From Symsagittifera roscoffensis (Eukaryota; Xenacoelomorpha; Acoela; Convolutidae), in contig NC_087063.1 in NCBI RefSeq assembly GCF_963678635.1, positions 30,640,599 through 30,704,598 on the forward strand: a stretch of DNA of 64,000 nucleotides. The letters run 5' to 3'. Below the pieces are notes generated by a model. The model saw only the letters and a list, made by a program, of their open reading frames with translations, had not been told where the DNA came from and did not search any database. Numbering within the stretch: the first letter of the stretch is position 1; the number at the start of each line of letters is the position of its first letter. Positions 10,601 to 21,611 of this stretch are shown here, piece by piece. Made by a program: the position numbers and the translations under genes.

Positions 10601-13600
10601 TTTTCAAGATATGGCGTTTCTGGTGGTTTTTTCATGGTTTTTTTTCAAACATTTTAGATAGAAAGAAAACTAACCGAACTTGAAATTGTCAACCCTATAA
10701 CGGGGTGTCGTCAGGGTACACCGAGAATTTCCAAATCTGGCGTCTAAGTAGGTCTGCTCAAATCCGTTTGGTTTTCGAAATATGGCGTTTTTTTTGCATT
10801 TTTTCTCAAAAATCTTAGATCCAAAAGTTTAACCGAACTTGAAAATCCCAAAGCTATAGCTGGTTGCTGTGAGAGTAACCTCAGGACTCAGGATTTGCGA
10901 ATCTGGTGTCCGAGTGTGATTGCTCAATTCTTTTTGATCATCGAGATATAGCGTTTTTTATGATTTTTTTGATGCACATCTGGCGTCCAAGTATGACTGC
11001 TCAATTCCGTTTGGTTTTCGATATATGGCGTTTCTGATGATTTTTTCTTGTTTCTTTTTTATCACTTAGATATAAAAACACTAACCGAACATGAAATTCT
11101 CATTCCTATCGTCGTGTTTTGTCAGGGTACCTTCAGATGTTGCAAATCTGACGTCCAAGTTTGACTTATCAAATCTTTTTGGTTTTCGAGATCTGGTTTT
11201 TTATGCTTTTTTTTTTCTTCAAAATTTTTTGTCATTTAAAACTAACCGAACTTGAATTTCTCAAAGTTTTAGGGAGTTGCTCTCAGAGTAAGCTCAGCAC
11301 TCAGGAATGGAAAATTGGGTGTCCAAGTATGAGTGCTCAAATCTTTTTGGTTTCGATATATGGCGTTTCTGATGCTTTTTTCATGTTTTTTTTAAACATT
11401 TTAGATTGAAAGAAAACTAACTGAGCTTGAAATTCTCAACCCTAAAGTGGGATGTTTTGACGGTACACCCAGGGGTTGCAAATCTGTCGTCAAAGTGTGA
11501 CTGTTCAAATCCTTTTGGTTTTCGAGATATGGCGCTTTTTTAATGAATTTTTCAGTTTTTTTTTCTCAAAACTTTTTGGTATAAGAACAAACCGAATTTG
11601 AAGTTCTCAACCCTATAGTGGGGAGTTGTCAGGGTACACTCAGAAGTTCCAAGTCTGACGTCCAAGTTTGACTGTTCAAAACTTCTTGGTTTTCAAGAAG
11701 ATGCGTTTTTTCTGATTTTTTCTTTTTTTTTTCGAAACACTTAGATATTCAAAAACAAACCGATCTTGAAATTCTCAAAGCTATAGTGGGTTGCTTTCAG
11801 AGTTAACTCAGCACTCAGGGGTTGCAAATCTGGTGTCCAAGTTTGATTGCTCAAATCCTTTTGATCATCGAGATATGGCGTTTTTTATGGTTTTTTCAAT
11901 TTGATTTCAAAAAATTTTGAACTGAAAAAAAAACTAACCGATCTTGAAATTCTCAACCCCAATAGTGGGGTTTTGTCAGGGTTCATTCAGGGGGTATTTT
12001 CAGGGTGCAAATCTAGCCTCAACTTATACTGCGCAATTTTTTTTGTTTCCAAGAGAAGGCGTTTCTCATGACTTTTTCAAATATAACTTAGGTTTAAAAA
12101 CAACTTATAGAAATTGAATTTATCAACCCTAAGGTGAGGTGCTGTCAGGTTACAATATAGGGTAGCAGTTTCGCCTTCTTATTGTCTGAGCTCAAATCAT
12201 TTTGGTTTTCCAGATATGCGTTTTAAATGAAATAGAAACCCCTGATAGATGAGCTCAGCTTGTCGTCACCACGGTTGTATTAATTATCGCTGTTTTACTA
12301 CATAATTTAGAAAGCTCTTACGTTCAACGCTTCACCTTGCTTATTAACATTTGTTGACTAAATTATCAAAAAGAATTTCAGCTCATCTAGTGGTAACCCT
12401 GATAAAAGATATAGAAGAGCGGATGAAGTAAATAGAATGAGAAAATTTTAAAACTGCAAATTGTGAGTATCCTTTGTCAAAAATAGAAACAATTTTATCT
12501 TTATTGTCAACTGTTTTTTTTTCTTATGTCAGTACTTACCTAATTATTTGCAAGCAAAAAATTATAGAGAAGCTTGAGCCTATTTGTTTTTGATCTGCAG
12601 CTGTATGTGTTCTCTGTTTATTTATATAATAAGTTTTCAGCAAATGTAACTTTTTTCTTTTTAAAAAAAATTGTCTGATCAGTTGTACCAAATGCTTTCT
12701 TAAGATCAATAAAAAAGGCGTTTCCAAAATACTTTTTGTCGAAAGAGTTTCTCATGAAACAAATCAAAGCATGAAGACATGATATTTTGGGTTGGAGCCC
12801 AAATTGCTCCATTTTTATAATGAACGACATTCTTTTTTATACAAATTTTGCAAACTTTTTGAAATAGAGCTGAGTAGACTTATATGTCTATATTTGTTAT
12901 GATCAGCAAATCACCACATTTAAGTAAAGCACTGACATTCGCCAGTTCAGAAAACGCCTTCATTTATACATCTTGAAAAACGCCTTCATTTATACATTCA
13001 TGAAAAATTTCAGCAAAAAGCTAACATATTACAGACAGTAATTTCTGGAGTGAATTGTTATTAATGCCGTCTCGATCAGAACAGTTTTTACTTTTTGGTT
13101 TTGAATTTGCAACTTCTTGTACATTTATGTGCGATAAAACACGAGTTTTCTACCCTTTCTCCTATGTGAAAATTCTAGGGAACAAAATTTTGATCAAACT
13201 TTTTCGGATGTTAGCGAAAAGTTTTCCATGTAGACTTCGCCACTTGTTTTATGTTTGTCCTTAAAGTTATGCTACACCTTGAAGATGGTTTTTGTCAATT
13301 TGGCTTCTTTATAAAAAACACTCTTTTCGCATATTCGATTAATGTTTTTCTTTCGCTTCTGCGCTCATTATTTTAGGGTCTCCGCAGGTTAAAGTTTTCC
13401 CTTGATAATGATCTATGTTTTTCAATAAGTCGTCAAGTTGCGAAAAAAAAACTATCAAAATTTTTAGTCGGTTTTTTGTAGACTCTTGTTAGATTGTTTT
13501 TCGTTTTGCCATTAAGAGATGGACTGTTTTTCATTGCCTCCCATTCAGTTGAAGTAGACTTTATAACTTACCTTTTTTCACATTTTTTGAATAACAATCA

Positions 13601-16600
13601 CTAATAATGTACAAACAACGGATCCAAAACAGTTAACCATGTCTCTGTAAGAGCAAGTTATTACGTTTTCTAGCTGGTCATGATGGCATCTAGGCAACTG
13701 TAATTTGAAAAGGAAAACAAAACTACTCTCCAGAGTTCCCACTTTCTCTTCTATAGTCTTTTTGGTATATGAACTCATTCAACTAAAATAAAAAAAATGA
13801 TATATGATGAACTTTAAGCTTACAGTAGCAAACGCCCATGAACTGTTCATCCATTTAAACTTTCCAAAGTATCTCCATCGGTATCATCAGGAATGTCTGA
13901 ATCTGAACCATTTTCATGAATCTTGAACAGATTTTTCCTTGCTTCTTCTTCATCTGGTGAAGCTCGCAATCTTTCAAGTACAGAACTCAACTGGCGTTCC
14001 TCAATCAATTTTTGGTGTTTTTCTCAGACTAGAATTTGCGACAGGGTCCTATGAAACAGTTAGCATTTTTTCCTGATAAACTCGTTCTTGTTTTTCTCAG
14101 TTGTGTTTTTAATATCCTGAACAGCTTTAATGCCTTGACTAGAACACTTTTAATACGACTAGTGTTTTCATTTTTCAGAAAAAAACTTTATTTGACAATT
14201 ATTTGTTGAAATAAAATTTCATTTACCTCGTTGATAATCTCACTCTGTTCCGGAGCGGTTTTTTCTTCATAAAGATAGGCTTTGAGTTAACCTCATTGGC
14301 CACTCTCGCCAGCCATTATTTTCGCACAAAAATTTCGTTCTTTTCCCCAAAATAGATAAATTCAACTATTAGGGCAGATGTTTTTCAAATTGCCCCTTTT
14401 ACCCAGTAGATAACATGCTTTGATAATCTCTCTGATCAGTTTTGTACTGAAGATAAATTTTAAAAAGTCGCATACCTGATGTGAGAGAGGCCTGTTGGTA
14501 TTTTCAAAAATTACGCAATCCTTTTGAGATTACTGCTACTGTTGATCCAAACGCTCCGCAACTCGATTCCGTAACTGATGGATAATATCGTCTTTTTTTA
14601 AAACAAACTCTTTAAACTCAACTAAAATTGCTTTAACAGCAGGATCGAATACGTTTTTGAAAGATAAATTCGTCATTTTAAGCGCAAATGTCGTTTAAAC
14701 TAAAAATTCATTTCAATTTTGAAACGATTTTTGCTGCAGCGAAACGCAACTAACTTGACTTTCTCCACATGCTTTCATCAAAATCAATTTTTGTCTTATG
14801 ATTTTTTGATAGACATTGTTAATCTTTCAATATTTTAAGTTGGGTCTCTTTTTTGGATTACCCTGCCATTTTTGATGATAAATCGCTAATTGTGCGAAGC
14901 TCTGCTTCGCCTCTGTGTTTGAAATAATTTCAGCCCTAGTCAACTTTGAACTGGATTGATTCATTGAACTAGATTGATTCGTTGAACTGATTGGTTCAAC
15001 TTTCAAGTATGCAAAGTGGTTATATGGGTGTTGAAAAACATAAATCAAAATTGTTCATTTAGATTTGTTCTACACGGGGGAGACGAATGGATCACAGACA
15101 TTACAATCAATAACTTGTCCTATTTGCGGAAGTCTGGGCTTCACTGAAGCGACTCTCATAACTCACGTCTCGCAGGCTCACTCTTCGCATTCGCATGAAG
15201 TAGTTAGTAAATTCTTATGTTTTTGCTGAAGGACCAATGGGGTCGGTAGGGTGCTTTTGCCATGTTAGGAGACCGATTAATTCGTCATATTACATCCTCT
15301 TCATCAATCGCTTAAAGTAGGAAAAGAAGCTTCGAAACAAGGCATAGAAAAATACAGATAAGTCAAGCACGTTTAATCATATATGGATATTCACCCTTAG
15401 TCCATCTGAAAAATTCAAATTCCTAATTATTACATTAAAAAAGTTGTTTTGCCCCTGAATGTAATTGATCTGCGCGCTGATGAAGCGGATAACAGTAAGT
15501 TTATCTGAAACTTATGTCCATAGGTGTGCCCACTCTGTGCCACTTCGCCAAATGGTGATCCGAATTTTGTGACAGAAGATTACGCGCGGCACTTAGCCCG
15601 TACACACAATGCTCCACGAGCAAGCTCGAACACTACTTCGGCAACAAGCGAAGAAGAGCGAGCAGCAAACATCGGCGGAATTTCGCAGTTTTCCTCAAGA
15701 CGACGGGGGACAACGACATCCGGTGCCTCAGGATCTACAGGTGTGTTCCATTCTGGACGCGCGATTCTTCGGAGACGCAACGGCGGGGTTTTAAACTTGA
15801 CGTCGTCCACATCAGCTGCGACAACTGTAGGGGGCCAAACGAACACTGGGACAAGCGCGAATATTGTGCAGGCTCCACAGACTACTACTGCCAATGGGGC
15901 TGCGCGAGATAGAGACTCAGTCGTGGATCCAATTGCAGGTGAGAAATTTCTGCCTTGGAAAAGAATTTTGTTCAAAATAATGGTTTTGAAGGTGTTCGGA
16001 TACCTGTTTTTGATCTTCTTATAATTTAGTCTTTATTTTTTTAGTGCTTCTAAGTTCATGCAGTGAACCTACTGATGGCAAAAGGTTGTTCCTATTTAGA
16101 GTTGCTATCTCAACTGTCGGGTGTACGGCGTGCCGGCGGAGCTGTGTCCCGCAGCAACGCAGAGCACCAAGCAGTACTAAACTCGACAGCCAGTCACTTG
16201 CAACAGTTGCAATGGCAGCTTCAGATGGAAAGACAGAGCGTGGTAGGAGCACACTCGAGAGACCATCTGTCTCGGATACCGAGACGATCCTATGGTGCTG
16301 GCTCTTATTCTAGTCAGTCGAGTGCAAATAATGCGCATGGCGGTGCTACAGATGTGACGCAATCAGCAGGGACGAGCGTTGCGCCTTCGTTAATTAATGT
16401 CCCTGCAAGCGCAACACCACTGTTCAATGTAGATGTTCTCTCAGACTCCAGATTCTTATTGAGAAAGTAAGAACGCGGTTTTTCTTCTGGTAACAGAAGT
16501 CATTGGGAAATAACTAGTGAAATAACTAGTGAACAATTAGATTGGTTATAACAGATAAATACCTAATTGTCGTGAATGTAGCTGATGCAATTCTAGCCAA

Positions 16601-19600
16601 ACTTTTTGTTACTCAAATCGGGAGTATGCAGTGTTAAATGCCATCCGTGAAATAGTAAAGTATTTAGGTAGCAGTAAAAGACTGCTGATTAAATTTTATA
16701 TGATACCTAATTCGAAAAGTCTGTGAGAATGAATGGTTAATTTGCGTTATCAATTCCAATGCTCCTTCCCTAGAGGTTTTCGTTTCTGAACAAATAAAAC
16801 TTTCAGCTTAATTACACTTACTACTTGTAATCGGGAACTAGATTTTTTTCCCGTGAACAAGAATTTGAACTTTCTGTATTAGTGAACCTTTAGAGCTTTC
16901 AGTCTCCTTTCCTCTTGTGCTGGAGGTAATGCAGTTGCATGTCTTGACATCCTATGATCTGTTCGGACCTTTGTTTTAGTTTACATGAATGTGAATTTTT
17001 TGTTGGAAAAAGGGACTGTCGGCCATAACTTGTCTGCTTACGTTTCATCGGCTTAGTCGATGCTTCACGTATTTTTCTTGTTTTTCTTGTACTGCAAACG
17101 CTTTTCCCTGTAATTGCAAGTATTAATGACTTTCTCCTGTAATTTAAAATTTCTTAGCCCTGGTTTTGCATATTTTCCTGTTTCTTGTTTTTTTTTCACT
17201 TCCAAGTTCCATTTGGCTTAAATGGTTTCGGCTTATGTGGTTTTGGCTTATTTAACTGATCAAAGGTTGTTTACCTATTTATTGTCGGCGTAGTGGCTGC
17301 TCGATAATTAGCTAAAGCATTTTTAATACTGGTGTTTGTATAACCGAATGTTTTTTTGAAATTGAGTTTTTCATTTGTTCCAAAAATACTAATTGCGTCT
17401 TTGTTCGCTAGCTTGAAATGCTATGTTTGCGTTGTAATGCAAGTGATTGGAATTTTGCCCTGTTGTTGTTTCAGTTGCTTTCACTTGTGTTTCTGGAAAT
17501 ATTATATGTATATATCTATCTATACTATATTTCAATGCGAGTGACAGCTATCTCCCATGTTTAAGCATAATTATTTTGCGAAAGAGTTTTTTCATATTTA
17601 AGCTATATCGTATATTGCAATGCTTAAGAAAATTTATCAATTAGTTTCCGCAAGGTCATTAATTTTCAGTAATTTTTTGCGAGGCAAAATTAAGTCTGTC
17701 TGTCTGTTTACCTGCTTTTTAAATTAATTTGATTATGTCTGTTTACCCGTCTCCTAATTTTTTAACTTTCAGCTATCTATTATTTATTTACATGCGGGCT
17801 TCACTATCTCGCCATGTGTAGGCTTTTTCAACGTATTATTTTTGCATGTTTAACAAAAGAATTGTTTCACGTTTAAGCTATATCGTATATTGCGATGGCC
17901 AAAATTTTTCGACTTTCCAGTTTAAATTCAGTGTTCATTTCATCAACTTTGAAATTAACAACCTAATAGTGTGATGTCCTCTTAGCTTACGAGATAGGCA
18001 ATTTTCGAGGTTTTTCAAAAGTTTCTAGAAAAATTAATTTAAAAAAATTTCTCAATTTTTGAAATTCTCACTCTGTAGTAAGGTGCTGTCAGGTTATTCT
18101 CAGGAGTTGCGAATCTTGCCTCCAAATTTCACTTCTCAAATCCTTGTAGTTTTCGAGATATGACGTTTTTAAGATTTTTTCAAAAACTTAGATTTTAAAA
18201 AATTCCATAAAGTTGAAGATCTCATTCCTGTTGTTGGATTTTGTGAGGGTACTCCCAGGGGTTGCAAATCTTGCCTCTGATTATGGCTGCTCAAATCCTT
18301 GTAGTTTTCGAGATATGACGTTTTTAAAGAATTTTTTTTTCAAAATTTTTCAGAAAAATTAAATATAATAAATTTAACCTAATTTGATATTCGCATCTGT
18401 GTTGTGAGGTTCTGTCAAAGTACTCTCAGGAGTTGCAAACTCCGCCTCCAAATATGATTGCGCAAATCCTTGTAGTTTTCGAGATACGATGTTCTTTAGG
18501 ATTTTCTCCGAAATTAAAAAACTTGGATGTTAAACAATTCCAAAATGTTGAAGATCTCAGTACTGTTATTGGAATCAGTGAGGGTAATCTCAGGGGTTGC
18601 AATTTTTGCCACTGAATATGGTTGCTCAAATTCTTGTAGTTTTCGAGATATTACGTTTTTTAGGATTTTCTCAAAAATTTTCAGAGAACGTAGATATAAA
18701 ATATTTCACTCAACTTGAAATTACCATCTTTGTAGTGAGGCTCTGTCAATGTACTCTCAGAAGGTCCGAATTTTGCCTCTAAATATGACTGCTCAAATTT
18801 TTGTAGTTTTCGAGATACGACGTTTTTTTATTTTCTCCGAAATTAAAAAAAAACTTCGATGTTAAAAAATTCCAAAACGTTGAAGATTTCAATCCTGTTA
18901 TTGGAATCTGTGAGGGTACTCTCAGGATTTGCGAATTTTGATCCAAATATGATTGCTCAAAACCTAGCAGTTTTCCAGGTACGACGATTTTTGCGATTTT
19001 TTCATATTTTTCATGAAATTTTTTTTTTTTCAAAGTGAAATTCCTAACCTGTAGTTGGGGGTAGTCAGAGTAATCTCAGGGGTTGCAAATTCGGCATCCA
19101 ATTAAGAATGACCAAATCTTTTTAGCTATAGAGATAAGACGATAGTTGTGATTTTTTTTTTGGAAATTTTCAGAAAACTCAAATTACCAAATAATTCACT
19201 AAAGTGAAATTCCCAACCCAGTAGTTGTGTGCTGTCAGAGTACTTTCAAAGATTGCGAATATTGCCATCGAATAAGACTGCTGAAATCTTGGTAGTGCGG
19301 TTTAATATGAGTACCGGAGGTGCGTTACATGCTAGTTTATATTTAAAAATGTATACATACGTTGTCATCTAAAATATCATATTGGCCATAAATATTGGTT
19401 TTTCGCGTTTTTTTTTCAATTAAATGGTTTCCACTTGTAAGTTCAAATTCAAGGACAAAGCCTTGACATACAAGTTTTGAGACGACAAAGCATTGGAGTT
19501 CGGACGGGAAATTTCAATCTGAAAATGTTAGATTTTTTCAGTTTGCAAAAATTTTAAGCTGATAAGGCTTTTTTAAAGGTTTTTTGAACAATTTTTTGAA

Positions 19601-21267
19601 GGTTTTTCTGAAATTTTTGATGACTTTTTATTTGCATTCAATCATAGTCATTACACTTGTGAGCATACTGCTCTGGTAGGAACCTTTTTTCTAACCTAAT
19701 TTGCAAATAAAAGTGTTCATTAAAATTGTTCACTTATTTGGTGGCACTTTTGCTGAAATCACTATCTGTAGCATTGGAAAGTTGATAGAATATGTTCTTC
19801 CCTTCATTTTTGGGTAGTGTTTGTGTTTTACTGAGCCTCCCTGGCTGAGTGGTTAGTGTGTGAGACTCATTATCTCTAGGTTGCAATTCGAATCCGTATC
19901 ATGGCCGAATTTTTACTAATTCGAAGCTTATTTCTTTTTGTTCTTTATAGAGCTGCTTTTTTAACGTGTTCTAGCTAGTGTCCGCGAAGCGCAGCTTCCC
20001 CTCGCTGTTCAATTTTGCATCGCCAGTTGTGCGAAGCTTAGCTTTATCTCTGTGTTTAATCTGAGAGTTTTTTTCTTACCCTCGCGACTAGCAAGTGTGC
20101 TGCAACCGGGCACCCCGTAAACAAGTTCTTTCACGCTCCTAAGAATGTTCCGTTTTTCAGCTTGCTTCTTAATAATTACGCTTGCGATAAGCAAGCGTTA
20201 TTTAATTGCAATCAACCCTCCGGCGCATCTGGCGTAGGAGTAAGACTCCTGCTTAAGACGACGAAGGCTTGTTCGAATCCGACCGGGACCTGTTTTTTGC
20301 AAACTAGAAGTTTTCTGCTTTTTGGCTTATCGCCCGTCTGTTTATTTTTACCGGCGTAGTTTCCGTTGCCTGACTTTTCTTTTATTGAAGGTTAGGCTGT
20401 CTTCTAAATTTCTGAATCCCCTTCATAAAGATCCATTAGTGCCGCTATCCTATCATCCGATCATAATTTTTCTTGTGAACAACCGGTCCGACAGAATCAC
20501 TGAATCATTTTTTCAAATCTGCACTCGACATATTTTGATATGTTTGTATATCAAATACCCGTTCTTTTCGGTAATAATTTTGTATGCAGTTTTTCTAACC
20601 AACCCTGGCTCGGTATAATATCAGTTTTTTCGTGCTTCTGTTTGTTTCCTGGGCTTTCATCATTTTATTGGCTCTTACTGAAAATTTATCATTTAAAGTT
20701 TTTTTAATGAAAATAACGGGTTTTTGGCTGCTCAATTGTTTTGTCTGCCCAAAAACTGTCTGCTTTGTTGCCGTTTCCCAAGTGTCGGTTGGATGCAAAT
20801 AAACGTTCAATTTTTCTATTCAAGACTAATTGAGGCAATGATATGAAAATTTTCTCGATATTTCAAAACTTTTTTTGCGACTTAGTGGGTTTCGTCTCAA
20901 TTATGTCTTCTAATTTGTCATATGTTTTGTTGTATCGCAAGCGATGCCAAGCTCTGCTTCGCCTCTGGTTTTAAATTTATTTCTATTTTCCAGCTTCAAT
21001 AGCGAAAAGCATTCATTTACAAATGATGAAACAGAACGAACGGAAAGTGGAGACAGTGATTTGAAAATACAGACGGAATCAGAAAGTAGTGACATTGAAA
21101 AACATGACTTCGTGCAAGACTTGACCTTTTCTCTGCTGCAAATAGGATCAGAAGAGCCTTTGGATTTGGATGATTGTGATCATTGGCTATCAGCTGTCGC
21201 AAAATCAGACGGAGATCACGAAAGACAGAACAACGACGAGAATCCAGAACAAAAGGATGATTGCTGA
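7674..21267 (+). CDS. KCMF1: E3 ubiquitin-protein ligase KCMF1 (6 coding exons, 469 aa)
   Basis: Exons: 7674-7689, 7756-7953, 15063-15202, 15524-15938, 16100-16466, 20994-21267. All junctions are GT-AG and phases agree (1410 nt). The product starts MSRHEGVSCDSC, almost the vertebrate KCMF1 start. A ZZ zinc finger spans residues 7-64 (C9, C12, C24, C27, C33, C36, H56, H60). A Di19-type pair of C2H2 fingers follows (C90, C93, H106, H111; C120, C123, H141/H146), then the conserved DPIAELLSQLSGVRR block across exons 4/5 and, in exon 6, an ETER...FVQDL segment matching the family's C-terminal part. KCMF1 family members are E3 ligases that act in ubiquitin-dependent proteolysis and lysosomal/proteasomal quality control. 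It is longer than the 381-aa human protein, mainly from Ser/Thr-rich spacers and an acidic tail. Introns 2 and 5 (7.1 and 4.5 kb) are full of repeats. A CAG acceptor-like site lies 10 nt before the ATG. Confidence 0.95.
8195..8330 (+). repeat. Probable tRNA-derived SINE copy in KCMF1 intron 2
   Basis: A B-box-like word GCGTTCGGGTCC (about 8245-8257) is followed by a body containing TTGTCGGCTTAGTT, shared with other copies in this window (e.g. about 17020-17055 and 33700-33735). The A box is weak. Ends are not defined. Confidence 0.5.
8574..8900 (+). repeat. tRNA-derived SINE copy in KCMF1 intron 2
   Basis: tRNA-like head at 8574-8640: A-box-like TGATCTAGAGGTA, then GGAGTTTGAGTTCC as B box. 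The body includes GTCTGCTCAAAGATTGTCGG at 8846-8865, which recurs near 61180 and, more diverged, near 61330. It precedes satellite array A. Confidence 0.6.
9180..9400 (+). repeat. Leader module before satellite array A
   Basis: Contains a CTATCTAT run, a GCTTTTTCAACGCATTATTTT block and AGCTATATCGTATATTG near 9345-9362. The same ordered blocks occur at about 17510-17640 and again at 17765-17900, directly before satellite array B. The leader and array therefore travel together. Confidence 0.75.
9540..12230 (+). repeat. Satellite array A, ~165-bp unit, about 16 copies, in KCMF1 intron 2
   Basis: Each unit has TGCTGTCAGGGTACACTCAG, then GTTGCAAATCTGGCGTCCAAGT, a GACTGCTCAAATC block, GGTTTTCGAGATATGGCGTTTTT and a T-rich stretch followed by ACCGAACTTGAA and CTCAACCC. 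Anchors fall near 9567, 9735, 9872, 10036, 10200, 10365, 10529, 10695 and so on to about 12140, a spacing close to 165 bp. The units are well diverged and one near 10970 looks rearranged, so the array is not young. No coding content. Confidence 0.9.
12530..14700 (-). mobile_element. Degraded LINE copy on the minus strand (ORF1-like and RT pieces) in KCMF1 intron 2
   Basis: On the minus strand, about 12910-12600 encodes reverse-transcriptase motifs of the Jockey/CR1-like type: YRHISLLSSISKSL, then FGLQPKISCLHALI and FIDLKKAFGTTDQTI. Further 5' on the same strand, about 14680-14550 reads FKNVFDPAVKAILVEFKEFV and about 14020-13855 reads an ORF1-like charged stretch (LIEERQLSSVLERLRASPDE). Order and strand suit one internally deleted element; whether the two parts belong to a single insertion is inference. 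Frames are interrupted repeatedly. Confidence 0.65.
14878..14925 (+). repeat. Dispersed hairpin motif copy (GCGAAGC-TCT-GCTTCGC)
   Basis: A perfect 7-bp stem with a 3-nt loop at 14894-14910, followed by CTCTGTGTTT. The same stem and flank recur at 20031, 34210, 39241, 61018 (reverse orientation) and repeatedly within the 47-57 kb satellite. It lies in KCMF1 intron 2, about 150 bp before exon 3. Confidence 0.85.
16820..17080 (+). repeat. tRNA-derived SINE copy in KCMF1 intron 5
   Basis: Shares ordered blocks with the copy at 33515-33735: TTGTAATCGGGAACTAGA, TTTTTTCCCGTGAACAA, GTGCTGGAGGTAA (A-box-like, about 16917), TGTTCGGACCT (B-box-like, about 16960) and a body with CTGTCGGCC..AACTTGTCTGC. 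It lies upstream of the leader module and satellite array B. Confidence 0.6.
17500..17905 (+). repeat. Leader module before satellite array B (two copies)
   Basis: Two successive copies (about 17510-17640 and 17765-17900), each ending in AAGCTATATCGTATATTGC. They match the leader of array A at 9180-9400, including the TTTTTCAACGTATTATTTTT block in the second copy. Confidence 0.75.
17940..19310 (+). repeat. Satellite array B, ~165-bp unit with alternating subtypes, in KCMF1 intron 5
   Basis: Related to array A (CTGTCAG...TCTCAGG.GTTGC, then TAGTTTTCGAGATA). Anchors fall near 18080, 18245, 18412, 18575, 18740, 18905, 19065 and 19225. For at least the first six units two subtypes alternate: one with GAGGTTCTGTCAAAGTACTC-like words, the other with GTTGAAGATCTCA...GTTATTGGA then GTGAGGGTA. 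The true repeat there is therefore a ~330-bp dimer. Confidence 0.85.
19832..19915 (+). repeat. tRNA-like SINE head
   Basis: TGGCTGAGTGG at 19842-19852 is a textbook A box and TTGCAATTCGAATCC (19881-19895) a good B box, about 30 nt apart. No foldable acceptor stem or CCA context is evident, so I call a SINE head rather than a functional tRNA gene. Confidence 0.65.
20145..20400 (+). repeat. tRNA-derived SINE copy in KCMF1 intron 5
   Basis: CTTGCGATAAGCAAGCG start, CAATCAACCCTC, A-box-like TGGCGTAGGAG (20230-20240), B box TTGTTCGAATCC (20269-20280), then GGGACCTGTTTTTT and a body with GGCTTATCGCCCGTCTG. The copy at about 34065-34130 shares the CAATCAACCCTC..TGGCGTAG part. A degenerate hairpin motif lies just upstream at 20031. 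Confidence 0.65.
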
Positions 21268-21611
21268 TGAAAGATGACCGCAATGATCAAATCAGCCATG
21301 TTCTGATTTGTACCATACTTGTTCAGCTATTGTCATAACTAGGTCTAGTGTTATAAAAATAGAAACTCGCCTCTTTTACTATCAATTAATAAGCTGTTAA
21401 GTTATGAATGATAAATTGTAATTACATATCTAATTGCTTGTTTTCATCACAATTCACGGAAACAATGTGTAAAAATGCTCAGCTGACAAAAAAAGTCATT
21501 GGATTTCATTTTCAAGGCGTCGGTGGGTTAAATTTAGACGTTCAAGTTTCGACCAACTAATTCATGGTTCCAAAATAGTGTTTTGTTCATGTTGTATTTT
21601 CTAGATGATAT

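Noticed and set aside
19832-19915. A functional tRNA gene
   Set aside because: A and B boxes are good but no complete cloverleaf with a 7-bp acceptor stem could be drawn, and similar heads occur as SINEs nearby.
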